Source of the DNA: Acidobacteriota bacterium
Lineage (GTDB): Bacteria > Acidobacteriota > Thermoanaerobaculia > Multivoradales > J023
Assembly (NCBI GenBank): GCA_029263315.1
Contig: JAJCXR010000021.1
Span: 1-64,000 of the forward strand
Direction: 5' to 3'
DNA length: 64,000 nucleotides
The notes below the pieces were generated by a model. The model had not been told where the DNA came from, ran no database searches, and saw only the letters and a list, made by a program, of their open reading frames with translations. Numbering within the stretch: position 1 is the stretch's first letter; every line of letters begins with the position of its first letter. This document shows, piece by piece, positions 53,729-61,561 of the stretch. The translations under genes and the position numbers were made by a program.

Positions 53729-54406
53729 ATGTTGAAACGACGCATCATCGACGGCACCACCACCCCCGACGGTTGTGAGCTGGAGCTCTCCCAGCACGAT
53801 CAAGACTTCTCCATCGACATCGACAAGTGGGAGCTGATGTCGAGTCGCGCCCACGGCTCGGAGGAGGCCATGGCTCGCCTGGCCTTGGACACCTTCAAGG
53901 GTTCAAAGCAGGCCCGTTGGCTGGTGGGGGGCTTGGGCATGGGTTTCACCCTGCGCGCCACCCTCGACGTCATCGACAGCTGCGGTGGCGGCTCGGTGGT
54001 GGTGGCGGAGGTCTTCCAGGCGGTGGTGGACTGGAATCGTGGCCCCCTGGCCCACCTGGCGTCGCACCCCTTGGACGATCCGCGGGCCGAAGTCTGGGTG
54101 GGCGATGTCTACGACCTCTTGGAGCCCGGCGCCAAGCCTTTCGACATCATCCTGCTCGATGTCGACAATGGCCCCGACGCCTTCACCCTGCGCAGCAACG
54201 AGCGGCTCTACCAGCCCGACGGACTGCAACGGCTGCGCAACTCCCTGAGCCCCGGCGGCGTGCTGGCCGTGTGGTCGTCCGCCGACCACAACGCCTTTCG
54301 TAGCCGCTTCGGCAAGGCGGGTTTCAAGGTGGCCACCAAGCGCGTGCCGGCGCGGCCCGATCGTCCGAAGAAGCGCAATGTGATCTTTCTCGGCACGCCG
54401 CGCTGA
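53729..54406 (+). CDS. Spermidine-synthase-like protein
   Basis: The product has 225 residues with a Rossmann-type fold of the SpeE group: WLVGGLGMGFTLRATLDVI (SAM site), VVVAEVFQAVVDWNRG (acidic residue binding the ribose), FDIILLDVDNGPDAF and LSPGGVLAVWSS. The N-terminal domain that binds putrescine in true spermidine synthases is short here, so the reaction is uncertain. It starts 50 bases after the cupin gene. Confidence 0.85.
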   Translation: MLKRRIIDGTTTPDGCELELSQHDQDFSIDIDKWELMSSRAHGSEEAMARLALDTFKGSKQARWLVGGLGMGFTLRATLDVIDSCGGGSVVVAEVFQAVVDWNRGPLAHLASHPLDDPRAEVWVGDVYDLLEPGAKPFDIILLDVDNGPDAFTLRSNERLYQPDGLQRLRNSLSPGGVLAVWSSADHNAFRSRFGKAGFKVATKRVPARPDRPKKRNVIFLGTPR

Positions 54407-54439
54407 GTCGCCTGGCCATCGCGATAGACTGATCGCACC

Positions 54440-55288
54440 ATGCGATACGTCCTCGCGATGACAGTTGCTATGACGGCGGCGCTGCTCCTGGTCTCGAGCT
54501 CGATGGCGGAGCCTGGGACGATGGTCGGCACGGCCGGTGCTGGTCCTGCCAAGGTCGATACAAAATCCCTGATCAGCGAAGCACGGCGGGTGCAGCAGAC
54601 GGATCTGGCGGCCTGGGGCGAGCTGAGCTTCCAGCGTCAAGTGGTACGGGAACGGCTCGACGACAGCGACAACATCATCGCAACAACCTTGCTGGAATTC
54701 TGGGTGATTGCCAAGGGGGACGGTCGCTTCGATGAGGTGCTGCGGCGCATCGACGGCCGCTTGGCCAGCCGTTCACAGGTACGCGAGCATCGCCGTGCGA
54801 AACGCTTCGAAAAGCGCTATCGCACCGCTTTTGTCGGCGAGGCGACGGAGTACGCACAGGGGGATTTTTCCCTCGCCCACTTCATGACCCGACCCACCTA
54901 CGAATACGGCGGCATCGAGTGGGTCGACGGCCGGCGTTGCCATCGGCTGGACTTCCCTGCCGAGCCGGCGAGTCAGGCCGGTGGCGGCATCGCCAGCCAG
55001 CTGAGCGCCGGTACGGAGGGCACCCTGTGGCTCGGCGCGGTGGGCCTGCATGCGGTGCGCGCCGAGAGCCGGTTGGTGCGTCCGGTGTCGGCGATGATGG
55101 GTCTGGTCAAGGTGGAACGGGTAGAGATCGAAATGGCCACCCAGCCGATGGGCGACCATCGGCTGCCGAGTCAAATCATCGTCACCACCACCAGCACCCT
55201 GGGTGGCCGTCGACAATACAAACGCAACCGCTTCCTCTACGATGCCCACCGCAGGGCCGACGCCCCGGCGTCCGACGGTGGCCCTTGA
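54440..55288 (+). CDS. Exported outer-membrane lipoprotein-sorting-like protein
   Basis: The product has 282 residues with a signal peptide (LAMTVAMTAALLLVSSSMA). The middle has THEYGG-like blocks (FMTRPTYEYGGIEWVDGRRCHRLDF) and strands such as GTLWLGAVGLHAVRAESRLVRP and SQIIVTTTSTLGGRRQYKRNRF. This resembles the LolA/LppX-type beta sheet found in proteins that carry or change lipids, but the resemblance is weak and is only a suggestion. It lies between the spermidine-synthase-like and SLC13 genes on the same strand. Confidence 0.65.
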   Translation: MRYVLAMTVAMTAALLLVSSSMAEPGTMVGTAGAGPAKVDTKSLISEARRVQQTDLAAWGELSFQRQVVRERLDDSDNIIATTLLEFWVIAKGDGRFDEVLRRIDGRLASRSQVREHRRAKRFEKRYRTAFVGEATEYAQGDFSLAHFMTRPTYEYGGIEWVDGRRCHRLDFPAEPASQAGGGIASQLSAGTEGTLWLGAVGLHAVRAESRLVRPVSAMMGLVKVERVEIEMATQPMGDHRLPSQIIVTTTSTLGGRRQYKRNRFLYDAHRRADAPASDGGP

Positions 55289-55349
55289 CCGCCCGGCGCC
55301 CCGGTATGGGCCCATTGGGCCATGAACAGCCGGCCACAAGGGACTAGGT

Positions 55350-56897
55350 ATGAAGGACAGCAGCACCTGGCGACATCTACAACACCTCGGCTTGCTGGCC
55401 GGCCCCTTGGCCGCCTGGGCGGCGATGACCTGGTTGCCAGGCGTCTATCAAGACGCCGCCGGATTGCCGGTGGAGCTCACCGTGGCGGGACGCGCCACCC
55501 TCGGCATGCTGCTGTGGATGGCCATCTGGTGGCTCACCGAGGCGATCGATATCGCCGCCACCGCCCTTCTGCCGGTGGCCGTATTCCCTCTGCTCGGCGT
55601 CGCCAGCCCCGACGCCGCGGCCTCACCCTATGCCTCGCAGCTCATTTTTCTCTTCCTGGGGGGCTTCCTGATCGCCGCCGCCATGCAACGCTGGGGCCTC
55701 GATCGTCGTTTTGCCCTCTGGGTGCTGCGCTGGGTGGGGCCCCGTCCGACCCACATGGTGGCCGGTTTCATGGCCGTGACAGCGGTGCTCAGCGCCTTCG
55801 TCTCCAATACCGCCACCGCCGCCATGATGCTGCCCATCGCCCTCAGCGTCGTGGCCTTGGTGGAACCGGACTGCAAGCCAGACCCAGTGCCCGTCGAGGC
55901 CGATGGCCCGCAGACCCCACCGACGGGACGCAACTTCAGTCTCTGTCTGATGCTCGGCATCGCCTACTCGGCGTCGATCGGTGGCATGGCCACCCTCATC
56001 GGGACGCCGCCCAACGGCATCATGGCGCAATTTGTGCGCGATCAACTGGCCGCCCCCTATCGCCAGGACATCGGCTTCAGCCGTTGGCTGCTCGTCGGCA
56101 TGCCGTTTGCGTTGCTTTTCCTTCCCCTCGTCTGGTGGCTGCTGACCCGCTGGCTCTACCCCATTCGCCTCCGCCAGTTGGAGGGCGGCGCCAACCTGAT
56201 CGCCGACCAGCTGCGCCGCTTGGGGCCGCCAAAGCGTGGCGAATGGATGGTGGCGGGCGTCTTTGTGGCCACTGCCGTCGGCTGGATCGGACGCCCCCTG
56301 TGGCAACGCTGGTTGCCGGGCATTCAGCTGAGTGACGCCGGCATCGCCATGGTCGCCGCCATGGCCCTCTTCATCCTGCCGTCGGATTGGCGACGCCGAC
56401 GCACCGTCCTCGACTGGCAGACGGCACGGGGCATCCCCTGGGGGGTGCTGATTCTTTTCGGCGGTGGTTTGAGCCTGGCGGCGGCGGTGCGGGCCAACGG
56501 GGTCGGCGAATTCATCGGCAGCCATGTCCTAGGGCTGCGTCACGCCCCCACTTGGGTCCTGGTGCTGGCGGTGACCGTGCTGGTGATCTTCCTCACCGAG
56601 CTGACCTCCAATACCGCCACCACCGCCACCCTGCTGCCAATCCTGGCGGCGGTGGCCGAAGGGGTGGGCCTCAACCCGCTGCTGCTGGTGGTGCCCGCCA
56701 CCTTGGCCGCCAGCTGTGCCTTCATGATGCCGGTGGCGACGCCGCCCAATGCCATCGTCTTCGGCTCGGGACGCCTGACCTTACCGGAGATGGCCCGGGC
56801 CGGCATTTGGCTGAATTTGATCGGCGCTGTCCTGGTGATGCTGGTGACCTATTGGGTGGTTATTCCACTGTTTGGGGCAGCTCCAGGCTCACAATAG
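55350..56897 (+). CDS. SLC13 (DASS) family sodium/dicarboxylate-type transporter
   Basis: The product has 515 residues with about twelve hydrophobic segments. Two Ser-Asn-Thr motifs that form the sodium and carboxylate sites in VcINDY-like proteins are visible: FVSNTATAAMMLPIA and LTSNTATTATLLPIL, along with GTPPNGIMAQF and PVATPPNAIVFGSG. WWLTEAIDIAATALLPV is the conserved first helix pair. Substrates in this family are C4-dicarboxylates, citrate or sulfate. It stands alone, 225 bases before the lanthipeptide precursor gene. Confidence 0.92.
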   Translation: MKDSSTWRHLQHLGLLAGPLAAWAAMTWLPGVYQDAAGLPVELTVAGRATLGMLLWMAIWWLTEAIDIAATALLPVAVFPLLGVASPDAAASPYASQLIFLFLGGFLIAAAMQRWGLDRRFALWVLRWVGPRPTHMVAGFMAVTAVLSAFVSNTATAAMMLPIALSVVALVEPDCKPDPVPVEADGPQTPPTGRNFSLCLMLGIAYSASIGGMATLIGTPPNGIMAQFVRDQLAAPYRQDIGFSRWLLVGMPFALLFLPLVWWLLTRWLYPIRLRQLEGGANLIADQLRRLGPPKRGEWMVAGVFVATAVGWIGRPLWQRWLPGIQLSDAGIAMVAAMALFILPSDWRRRRTVLDWQTARGIPWGVLILFGGGLSLAAAVRANGVGEFIGSHVLGLRHAPTWVLVLAVTVLVIFLTELTSNTATTATLLPILAAVAEGVGLNPLLLVVPATLAASCAFMMPVATPPNAIVFGSGRLTLPEMARAGIWLNLIGAVLVMLVTYWVVIPLFGAAPGSQ

Positions 56898-56966
56898 GGT
56901 CCCGCGCAAAAATATGCTCCGCATTCGGGCCCGAGCCGTCGAAAAAAAAATGATCCAGTTTTCCCC

Positions 56967-56984
56967 ACCAAGGCGCCCCTTGGT
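56967..56984 (+). terminator. Perfect 7-bp stem-loop downstream of the SLC13 gene
   Basis: ACCAAGG-CGCC-CCTTGGT, 70 bases after the SLC13 stop and 140 before the precursor gene. A run of nine A residues lies 17-25 bases upstream on the plus strand. It could be a terminator or a regulator site. No clear -35/-10 for the lan genes was found in 56898-57122. Confidence 0.35.
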
Positions 56985-57072
56985 TCAGAGGCAGGCGATC
57001 CCGCCCTCACCGCCGAGGACCGCGTTGCTAGCGACGAGGCTCCAACCCGGTCGACGACGGGATCGGCTGTGC

Positions 57073-57089
57073 ACCGCCGTCGTGGCGGT
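57073..57089 (+). promoter_or_regulatory. Leader-region hairpin upstream of lanA
   Basis: ACCGCC-GTCGT-GGCGGT (6-bp stem, 5-base loop) ends about 19 bases before the ribosome site GAAGGG at the lanA start. It may stabilise the mRNA or modulate translation. Evidence is structural only. Confidence 0.35.
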
Positions 57090-57122
57090 ACTTGTTGAAC
57101 CTGTTTGCGAAGGGATACCACA

Positions 57123-57320
57123 ATGGAAAAGAACACCATCATCGACGCGCTGCGCAACGAAGACACGATGCTCGAGCTCAGCGACGAGCAACGCTCCATG
57201 CTGCCCGCCCATCCGGCGGGCGTGGTGGAGCTTGACGCGGCCAGCCTGAAGTCGGTCAGCGGTGGATTCGAACCCGCCACCGATGGCGATACCTACCCGC
57301 GGCCCCAGTGCTGCACCTGA
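57123..57320 (+). CDS. lanA: Class II lanthipeptide precursor (mersacidin-like leader)
   Basis: The product has 65 residues from the ATG at 57123 (GAAGGG at 8 bases; a GTG-type start at 57105 is less likely). The leader (LSDEQRSMLPAHPAGVVELD, then LKSVSGG) is of the mersacidin type and ends in the Gly-Gly cut site used by a C39 peptidase. The core FEPATDGDTYPRPQCCT has 17 residues: Thr5, Thr9 and Thr17 can be dehydrated, and Cys15 and Cys16 can close two rings. Inferred product: two methyllanthionine rings, from Thr5/Thr9 to Cys15/Cys16, around a proline-containing loop; Thr17 may remain. It is followed by LanM, a short adaptor and a C39-ABC exporter. Confidence 0.85.
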   Translation: MEKNTIIDALRNEDTMLELSDEQRSMLPAHPAGVVELDAASLKSVSGGFEPATDGDTYPRPQCCT

Positions 57321-57325
57321 TGCCT

Positions 57326-57370
57326 CAGCGCTTCCGGCGCTGATCTCGAGACGGGCCCGCAGGGGCCCGT
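57326..57370 (+). terminator. Two tandem hairpins between lanA and lanM (attenuator-like)
   Basis: CAGCGC-TTCCG-GCGCTG (57326-57342) and ACGGGCCC-GCAG-GGGCCCGT (57351-57370), starting 5 bases after the lanA stop. Both are perfect stems. Such structures between precursor and synthetase genes commonly cut transcription partly so that precursor is made in excess. There is no T-run behind the second, so strength is uncertain. Confidence 0.5.
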
Positions 57371-57489
57371 CCACCGGCGGAGCGGAGAGTCGATCTCCGC
57401 CCCGTCCCCGCCCACCGTGCCCGCAGCCGAATGACTCACCAGTCCCTGCTCACCTGTCACTGCTCACCCGTCACTGATCGGAACACCGC

Positions 57490-60400
57490 ATGAACGCCAC
57501 CGCCACAGCTCACCATGCCGCCTGGTCTCGGGCCGCCACCCTCGAAGAGCGGGCCGCTCTGCCGGGGCTGCGGAATCACCGGCAAGCCCCCTCCTTGGAA
57601 CGTGCAAAACGACGTTTGCAACGCTGGCGCCGAATGGAGCCCTTTCGCCAATCGGGTCTCTTCCAAGAACGCCTGGCGAGCAGTGGCATCGAAGAAAGCC
57701 AGTTGCTCGAGTTGCTCAGCGAATCGGCGGAATCACTCAGCCAACGTTGGCCCGCAGCGCCCTCCTGGTGGGCCCAGCTGGACGAGGCACTAGGGCTGGC
57801 TGCGGAATCGACGGCCGAGGACCTGCCACCCCTCGGCAAGGCTGGTGCCAAGTCGCAAGACTCCTATCTGCAAGTGGCCGCCCCCCTGGTGCAACGGGCC
57901 CGTCGCTCTCTGCAGCGCCGACTCCAGAAGATATCGACGGAGCAAGATTGTTTGCCAATGGACGCCGCCGCCATCGAATCCCTGTGCAGCGCCTCCCTGC
58001 CCCAGGAGCTGCATTGGACATTGTGTCGGACGGTGGCCCTGGAAATGTACATCGCCGGGCTCGAAGGCAAGCTCAGTGGCGACACGCCGCAAGCCAGGCA
58101 TGAGCATTTCTTTGCTCGCTACCAAGATCCCGAAGTGCGGCATCACTTCTTCCGGACCTATCCGTCCCTGGCTCGCCTGTTGAGCCGCCGCCTGGAGAAC
58201 TGGCAATCTGCCAGCGCCGAGATGATCGAACGCCTGGCAACGGACTGGCCCCTGCTGCGCCGCACCTTCAGCCCAGACCAAGATCCAGGCGCCCTGGTTG
58301 AGGTGCAAAACGGCCTCGGGGACCGTCATCTCGGCGGCCGCACGGTGTGTAGCCTGCGCTTCGCCTCGGGCTTGCGTTTGATCTACAAAGCGCAGCCCAT
58401 GGCGGTGGCGGTGCACTTCAACGGACTCCTTCGCTGGCTCGAAGAACGGGGCCTGGAACCTGCCATGCGACGCCTCGGCATCCTCGACCGTGGGGCCTAC
58501 GGCTGGGTTGAATTTGTCGAGGCTGCTGCCTGTGGCAACCTGGACGAGGTTCGCCGCTTCTACCGTCGCCAAGGCTGCTGGTTGGCCCTGCTGCACGCCA
58601 CCGGCGGCAGCGACATGCACTCCGAAAACCTCATCGCGGCGGGCGAGTATCCGGTGCTAATCGATTTCGAGACGGTCATCCAACCTCACTGGCGGGCCAG
58701 CTACGATGCCGACGCCTGGATCGATCACAGCAGATACATGCTGCGTCATACGGTGCTGCGCATCGGCTTGCTGCCGGTGCCCCAGGGCAATGATGGCCCG
58801 GACCGCAGCGGCCTCGGCTCCGTTGAGGGACAACGAGCCCGCTGCCCCGAGCTGGTGGGCCAGGGCACCGACGCGTTGCGCCTGCAGCTCCGCGAGGTGC
58901 CGATCCCCGAGCACAACCACCGGCCGATGCTCGACGGCCAGGCCATCGAGGTCAGCAATCATCTGCAGGAGCTGGACGAAGGCTTCACCGCCACCTATCG
59001 CCTGCTGCTGCGCCATCGCCACGACCTGCTGCTGCCCGGCGGTCCGCTCCATGCCTTCAAGAACGATTCCGTGCGCCTCGTCGTGCGCCCTACCCGCCTC
59101 TACGGCACCCTGCTGTACGAGAGCTACCATCCGTATTATCTCGGGGACGCCCTCGACCGTCATCGCCATTTTGATCACCTCTGGCACGACACCGAGCACA
59201 TGCCCCGCCTCAAAGAGCTCATCCCGTTGGAAAGCCAGGCCCTGGAGCAAGGCGACATCCCCTACTTTGCCACCCACCTCAACGACCGTGACTTGCGGGC
59301 CGGTCGACAACACCGGCTGGCGAATTTCCTCCAGCACAGTGGCTTCGAGCAACTCTTGGATCGGCTGCGGGGGCTCGACGAAACAGATCTGGAACGACAG
59401 CGGGCCTTGATCTCAGATACCTTGATCGCTCACCAGAGCAACCGTGGCCTGCCGGCCCAGCGGCCGGCAGGGCAGCGGGTGGAGACGGGGCTGCGGGTGG
59501 AGACGGGGCTGCGGGCGGAGACGGGGCTGCGGGTGGAGACGGTGCCGGCCGATAACCTGGCAAGCCTCACCCCCGCCTTGATCGACGCCGCCGTGGGCCT
59601 CGGCGACCGCTTGCGAACCTTGGCTTTGCACAGCCGAGGATCTTCGGGTCAACCCCTGGCCAGCTGGATGCAACCGTCGGTAAATATTGACGGCAAATGC
59701 ATCCTCACGCCGATGACGGCCCAGCTCTATGGTGGCCTGCCCGGCGTGGCGCTCTTTCTCGTCCACCTGGCCAAGCTCAGCGGCCTCGAGCGTTTCGACA
59801 CCCTAGCGCGACAGGCCATGGCCTCCGTCGACTTGCAAATGGCCCAAGACCGGCATGGCCTGGTCAGCGTCGGTGGGTTCCAGGGATGGGGAGGCTGGCT
59901 CTACACCCTGCTGCGGCTGAGCACCCTCTGGCAGGAGCCCCACTGGCAACAACGGGCCATCGACTTGCTGCCGGCCGTCGAGGGCAAGATCGCTGAGGAC
60001 GAGCACCTCGACGTCATCGCCGGGGTGGCCGGTCTGATCCCGCCGCTGCTCGCCCTGCACCGGCGTCGGCCCGGCAGTGGGGCGCTGCGATTGGCGGTGG
60101 GCTGTGGTCAAAGGCTCGCTGCGATGGCCTGCCCCCAGGACCAAGGAATCGCCTGGCCGTCAAAGCACGGTCGAGCCTTGGGGGGCTTCTCCCACGGCAC
60201 AGCCGGTATCGCCTGGGCTCTGATGGAGCTTGCGGCGGCCCTCGAAGCGCACCCTGACGGATATGACGACATCCCGGCTCGTCGCTTCGGCGATCTCGCC
60301 GTCGACGCCCGGCGCTACGAAACCAGCCTCTGGCGTGCGGACTCCGGCACCTGGCACGATCTGCGGGGCGACGACCGACCGACGGCGTCCCACGGCACGG

Positions 60401-60933
60401 GGTCCCATGCCACAGAGTCCCACGGCACGGCGTCCCATGCCACAGAGTCCCACGGCGCGCCTATCGCCAGCCAAACCACCTGGTGCAATGGCGCCCCTGG
60501 CATCGGCCTGGGTCGCCTGGCCATGCTGCGGCACCGCCATCATCCGGCTTGGCGGCTCGATGCCGAGCGGGCTGTTCGATCGCTGCTCGAAGCGCCCTGT
60601 GGCATCTCCCACAGCCTGTGCCACGGCGATCTCGGCAACCTCGAGCTGTTGCTGCAAGGGCACCAAGTCCTCGGCGGCAAGGCGCCGGACGGCGTACCCT
60701 GGGAGCATCACCTCGGCCGTCGTGCCCGCCACATCCTGCACCGGGCCGCTACGGACGGCTGGATCGACGGCACCCTGCCGGGCATGCAGGCCCCAGGGCT
60801 GCTCAGTGGCTTGGCGGGCATCGGCTACGGATTGCTGCGTCTGGCAGCGCCACGTCGGGTGCCGGCGGTGCTGCTGCTGGAGGACACCGCAACAACTGTC
60901 GAGGGCGCGGTCGAGGTCTTACCTCATGGCTGA
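57490..60933 (+). CDS. lanM: Class II lanthipeptide synthetase LanM
   Basis: The product has 1147 residues, the usual LanM size. The dehydratase half (about 150-520, DUF4135) contains the kinase-like site GGSDMHSENLIAAGEYPVLIDFE with Asp375, His377 and Asn380; it phosphorylates Thr in the precursor and eliminates phosphate. The cyclase half (about 740-1140, LanC-like) has the zinc ligands Cys999 (TWCNGAPGIG), Cys1044 and His1045 (SLCHGDLGNLELL), so both steps look active. Two tandem repeats, RVETGL (about residues 663-685) and SHGTxSHATE (about 967-990), interrupt the linker and the cyclase and seem recently expanded. It starts 170 bases after lanA; its stop overlaps the next gene by 8 bases. 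Confidence 0.93.
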   Translation: MNATATAHHAAWSRAATLEERAALPGLRNHRQAPSLERAKRRLQRWRRMEPFRQSGLFQERLASSGIEESQLLELLSESAESLSQRWPAAPSWWAQLDEALGLAAESTAEDLPPLGKAGAKSQDSYLQVAAPLVQRARRSLQRRLQKISTEQDCLPMDAAAIESLCSASLPQELHWTLCRTVALEMYIAGLEGKLSGDTPQARHEHFFARYQDPEVRHHFFRTYPSLARLLSRRLENWQSASAEMIERLATDWPLLRRTFSPDQDPGALVEVQNGLGDRHLGGRTVCSLRFASGLRLIYKAQPMAVAVHFNGLLRWLEERGLEPAMRRLGILDRGAYGWVEFVEAAACGNLDEVRRFYRRQGCWLALLHATGGSDMHSENLIAAGEYPVLIDFETVIQPHWRASYDADAWIDHSRYMLRHTVLRIGLLPVPQGNDGPDRSGLGSVEGQRARCPELVGQGTDALRLQLREVPIPEHNHRPMLDGQAIEVSNHLQELDEGFTATYRLLLRHRHDLLLPGGPLHAFKNDSVRLVVRPTRLYGTLLYESYHPYYLGDALDRHRHFDHLWHDTEHMPRLKELIPLESQALEQGDIPYFATHLNDRDLRAGRQHRLANFLQHSGFEQLLDRLRGLDETDLERQRALISDTLIAHQSNRGLPAQRPAGQRVETGLRVETGLRAETGLRVETVPADNLASLTPALIDAAVGLGDRLRTLALHSRGSSGQPLASWMQPSVNIDGKCILTPMTAQLYGGLPGVALFLVHLAKLSGLERFDTLARQAMASVDLQMAQDRHGLVSVGGFQGWGGWLYTLLRLSTLWQEPHWQQRAIDLLPAVEGKIAEDEHLDVIAGVAGLIPPLLALHRRRPGSGALRLAVGCGQRLAAMACPQDQGIAWPSKHGRALGGFSHGTAGIAWALMELAAALEAHPDGYDDIPARRFGDLAVDARRYETSLWRADSGTWHDLRGDDRPTASHGTGSHATESHGTASHATESHGAPIASQTTWCNGAPGIGLGRLAMLRHRHHPAWRLDAERAVRSLLEAPCGISHSLCHGDLGNLELLLQGHQVLGGKAPDGVPWEHHLGRRARHILHRAATDGWIDGTLPGMQAPGLLSGLAGIGYGLLRLAAPRRVPAVLLLEDTATTVEGAVEVLPHG
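59475..59546 (+). repeat. Four 18-bp tandem repeats inside lanM
   Basis: Units of the form GCGGGTGGAGACGGGGCT repeated four times with three changes in total, encoding RVETGL-type repeats between the dehydratase and cyclase halves. In-frame; likely to vary in copy number. Confidence 0.8.
60388..60447 (+). repeat. Two 30-bp tandem repeats inside lanM, His-rich
   Basis: A 30-base unit is repeated twice with a partial third copy, encoding SHGTxSHATE. It sits just before the first zinc ligand Cys999. In-frame. Functional effect unknown. Confidence 0.75.
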
Positions 60934-61561
60934 CGATCTATGCCCAGGCGCACCCCACCAGCCGCAACCCACACCGCTTGCCCAGGCTGCTGCCCTATTC
61001 CGCCAAGAAGCCCTCGACCATCGGAGCCTCAGCCACACCGCCGAAGGCCATCCGCTGGAGATCTCCCCCCGCTGGCTGCAACGTGTCTACACACTGTTGG
61101 TGGGGTTTTTTGTTGCTGGCCTGGGATTTGCGGCCTTGGCGTCGATCGACGAATACGCCCAAGGCAAAGCGGTGGTGGCGGTGGACGGGCCCGACGCCGC
61201 TCCCCAAGTGCTGGTCAGCTTGCCCGGTCGCCATCGACCCCGCCTGCGCCGCGGCATGATGCTGCGCCTGGCCTTGCAGAACCGGCCCCACACTTATCAA
61301 GACCTGGTGATCGACAGCGTCTCCGACCGTGTCCTAGGGGTCGCCGCCAGCCGACAACTGCTGGGCCCGGAAGTGGCGGAGGCCATCGTCCTCGAGGGTC
61401 CGCAGGTGCTCGTCAAGGCCCACTGGCCGCATCCCCAGGTCGCCGGCGACGACCGAGGTTTTATCGGCATGCGCGGACGCGCCGAGGTACGCTTGGGCTC
61501 GCAGCCTTTGCTCTCCGTCCTCGTCCCCGCCCTGCGTCGAGCTGGTGGCAGCCATGGCTAG
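60926..61561 (+). CDS. Short HlyD-like membrane fusion protein
   Basis: The product has 211 residues; its ATG overlaps the end of lanM by 8 bases. There is one membrane helix (VYTLLVGFFVAGLGFAALASI) after an 53-residue cytoplasmic start. The outside part (VVAVDGPDAAPQVLVSLPGRHRPRLRRGMMLRLAL, GFIGMRGRAEVRLGSQPLLSVLVPALRR) resembles the C-terminal beta-barrel of HlyD-type adaptors, but the long coiled-coil hairpin is absent, so it is about half the usual length. It may bridge the exporter to the outer membrane only partly, or act in the inner membrane alone. It lies directly before LanT. Confidence 0.7.
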   Translation: MADDLCPGAPHQPQPTPLAQAAALFRQEALDHRSLSHTAEGHPLEISPRWLQRVYTLLVGFFVAGLGFAALASIDEYAQGKAVVAVDGPDAAPQVLVSLPGRHRPRLRRGMMLRLALQNRPHTYQDLVIDSVSDRVLGVAASRQLLGPEVAEAIVLEGPQVLVKAHWPHPQVAGDDRGFIGMRGRAEVRLGSQPLLSVLVPALRRAGGSHG

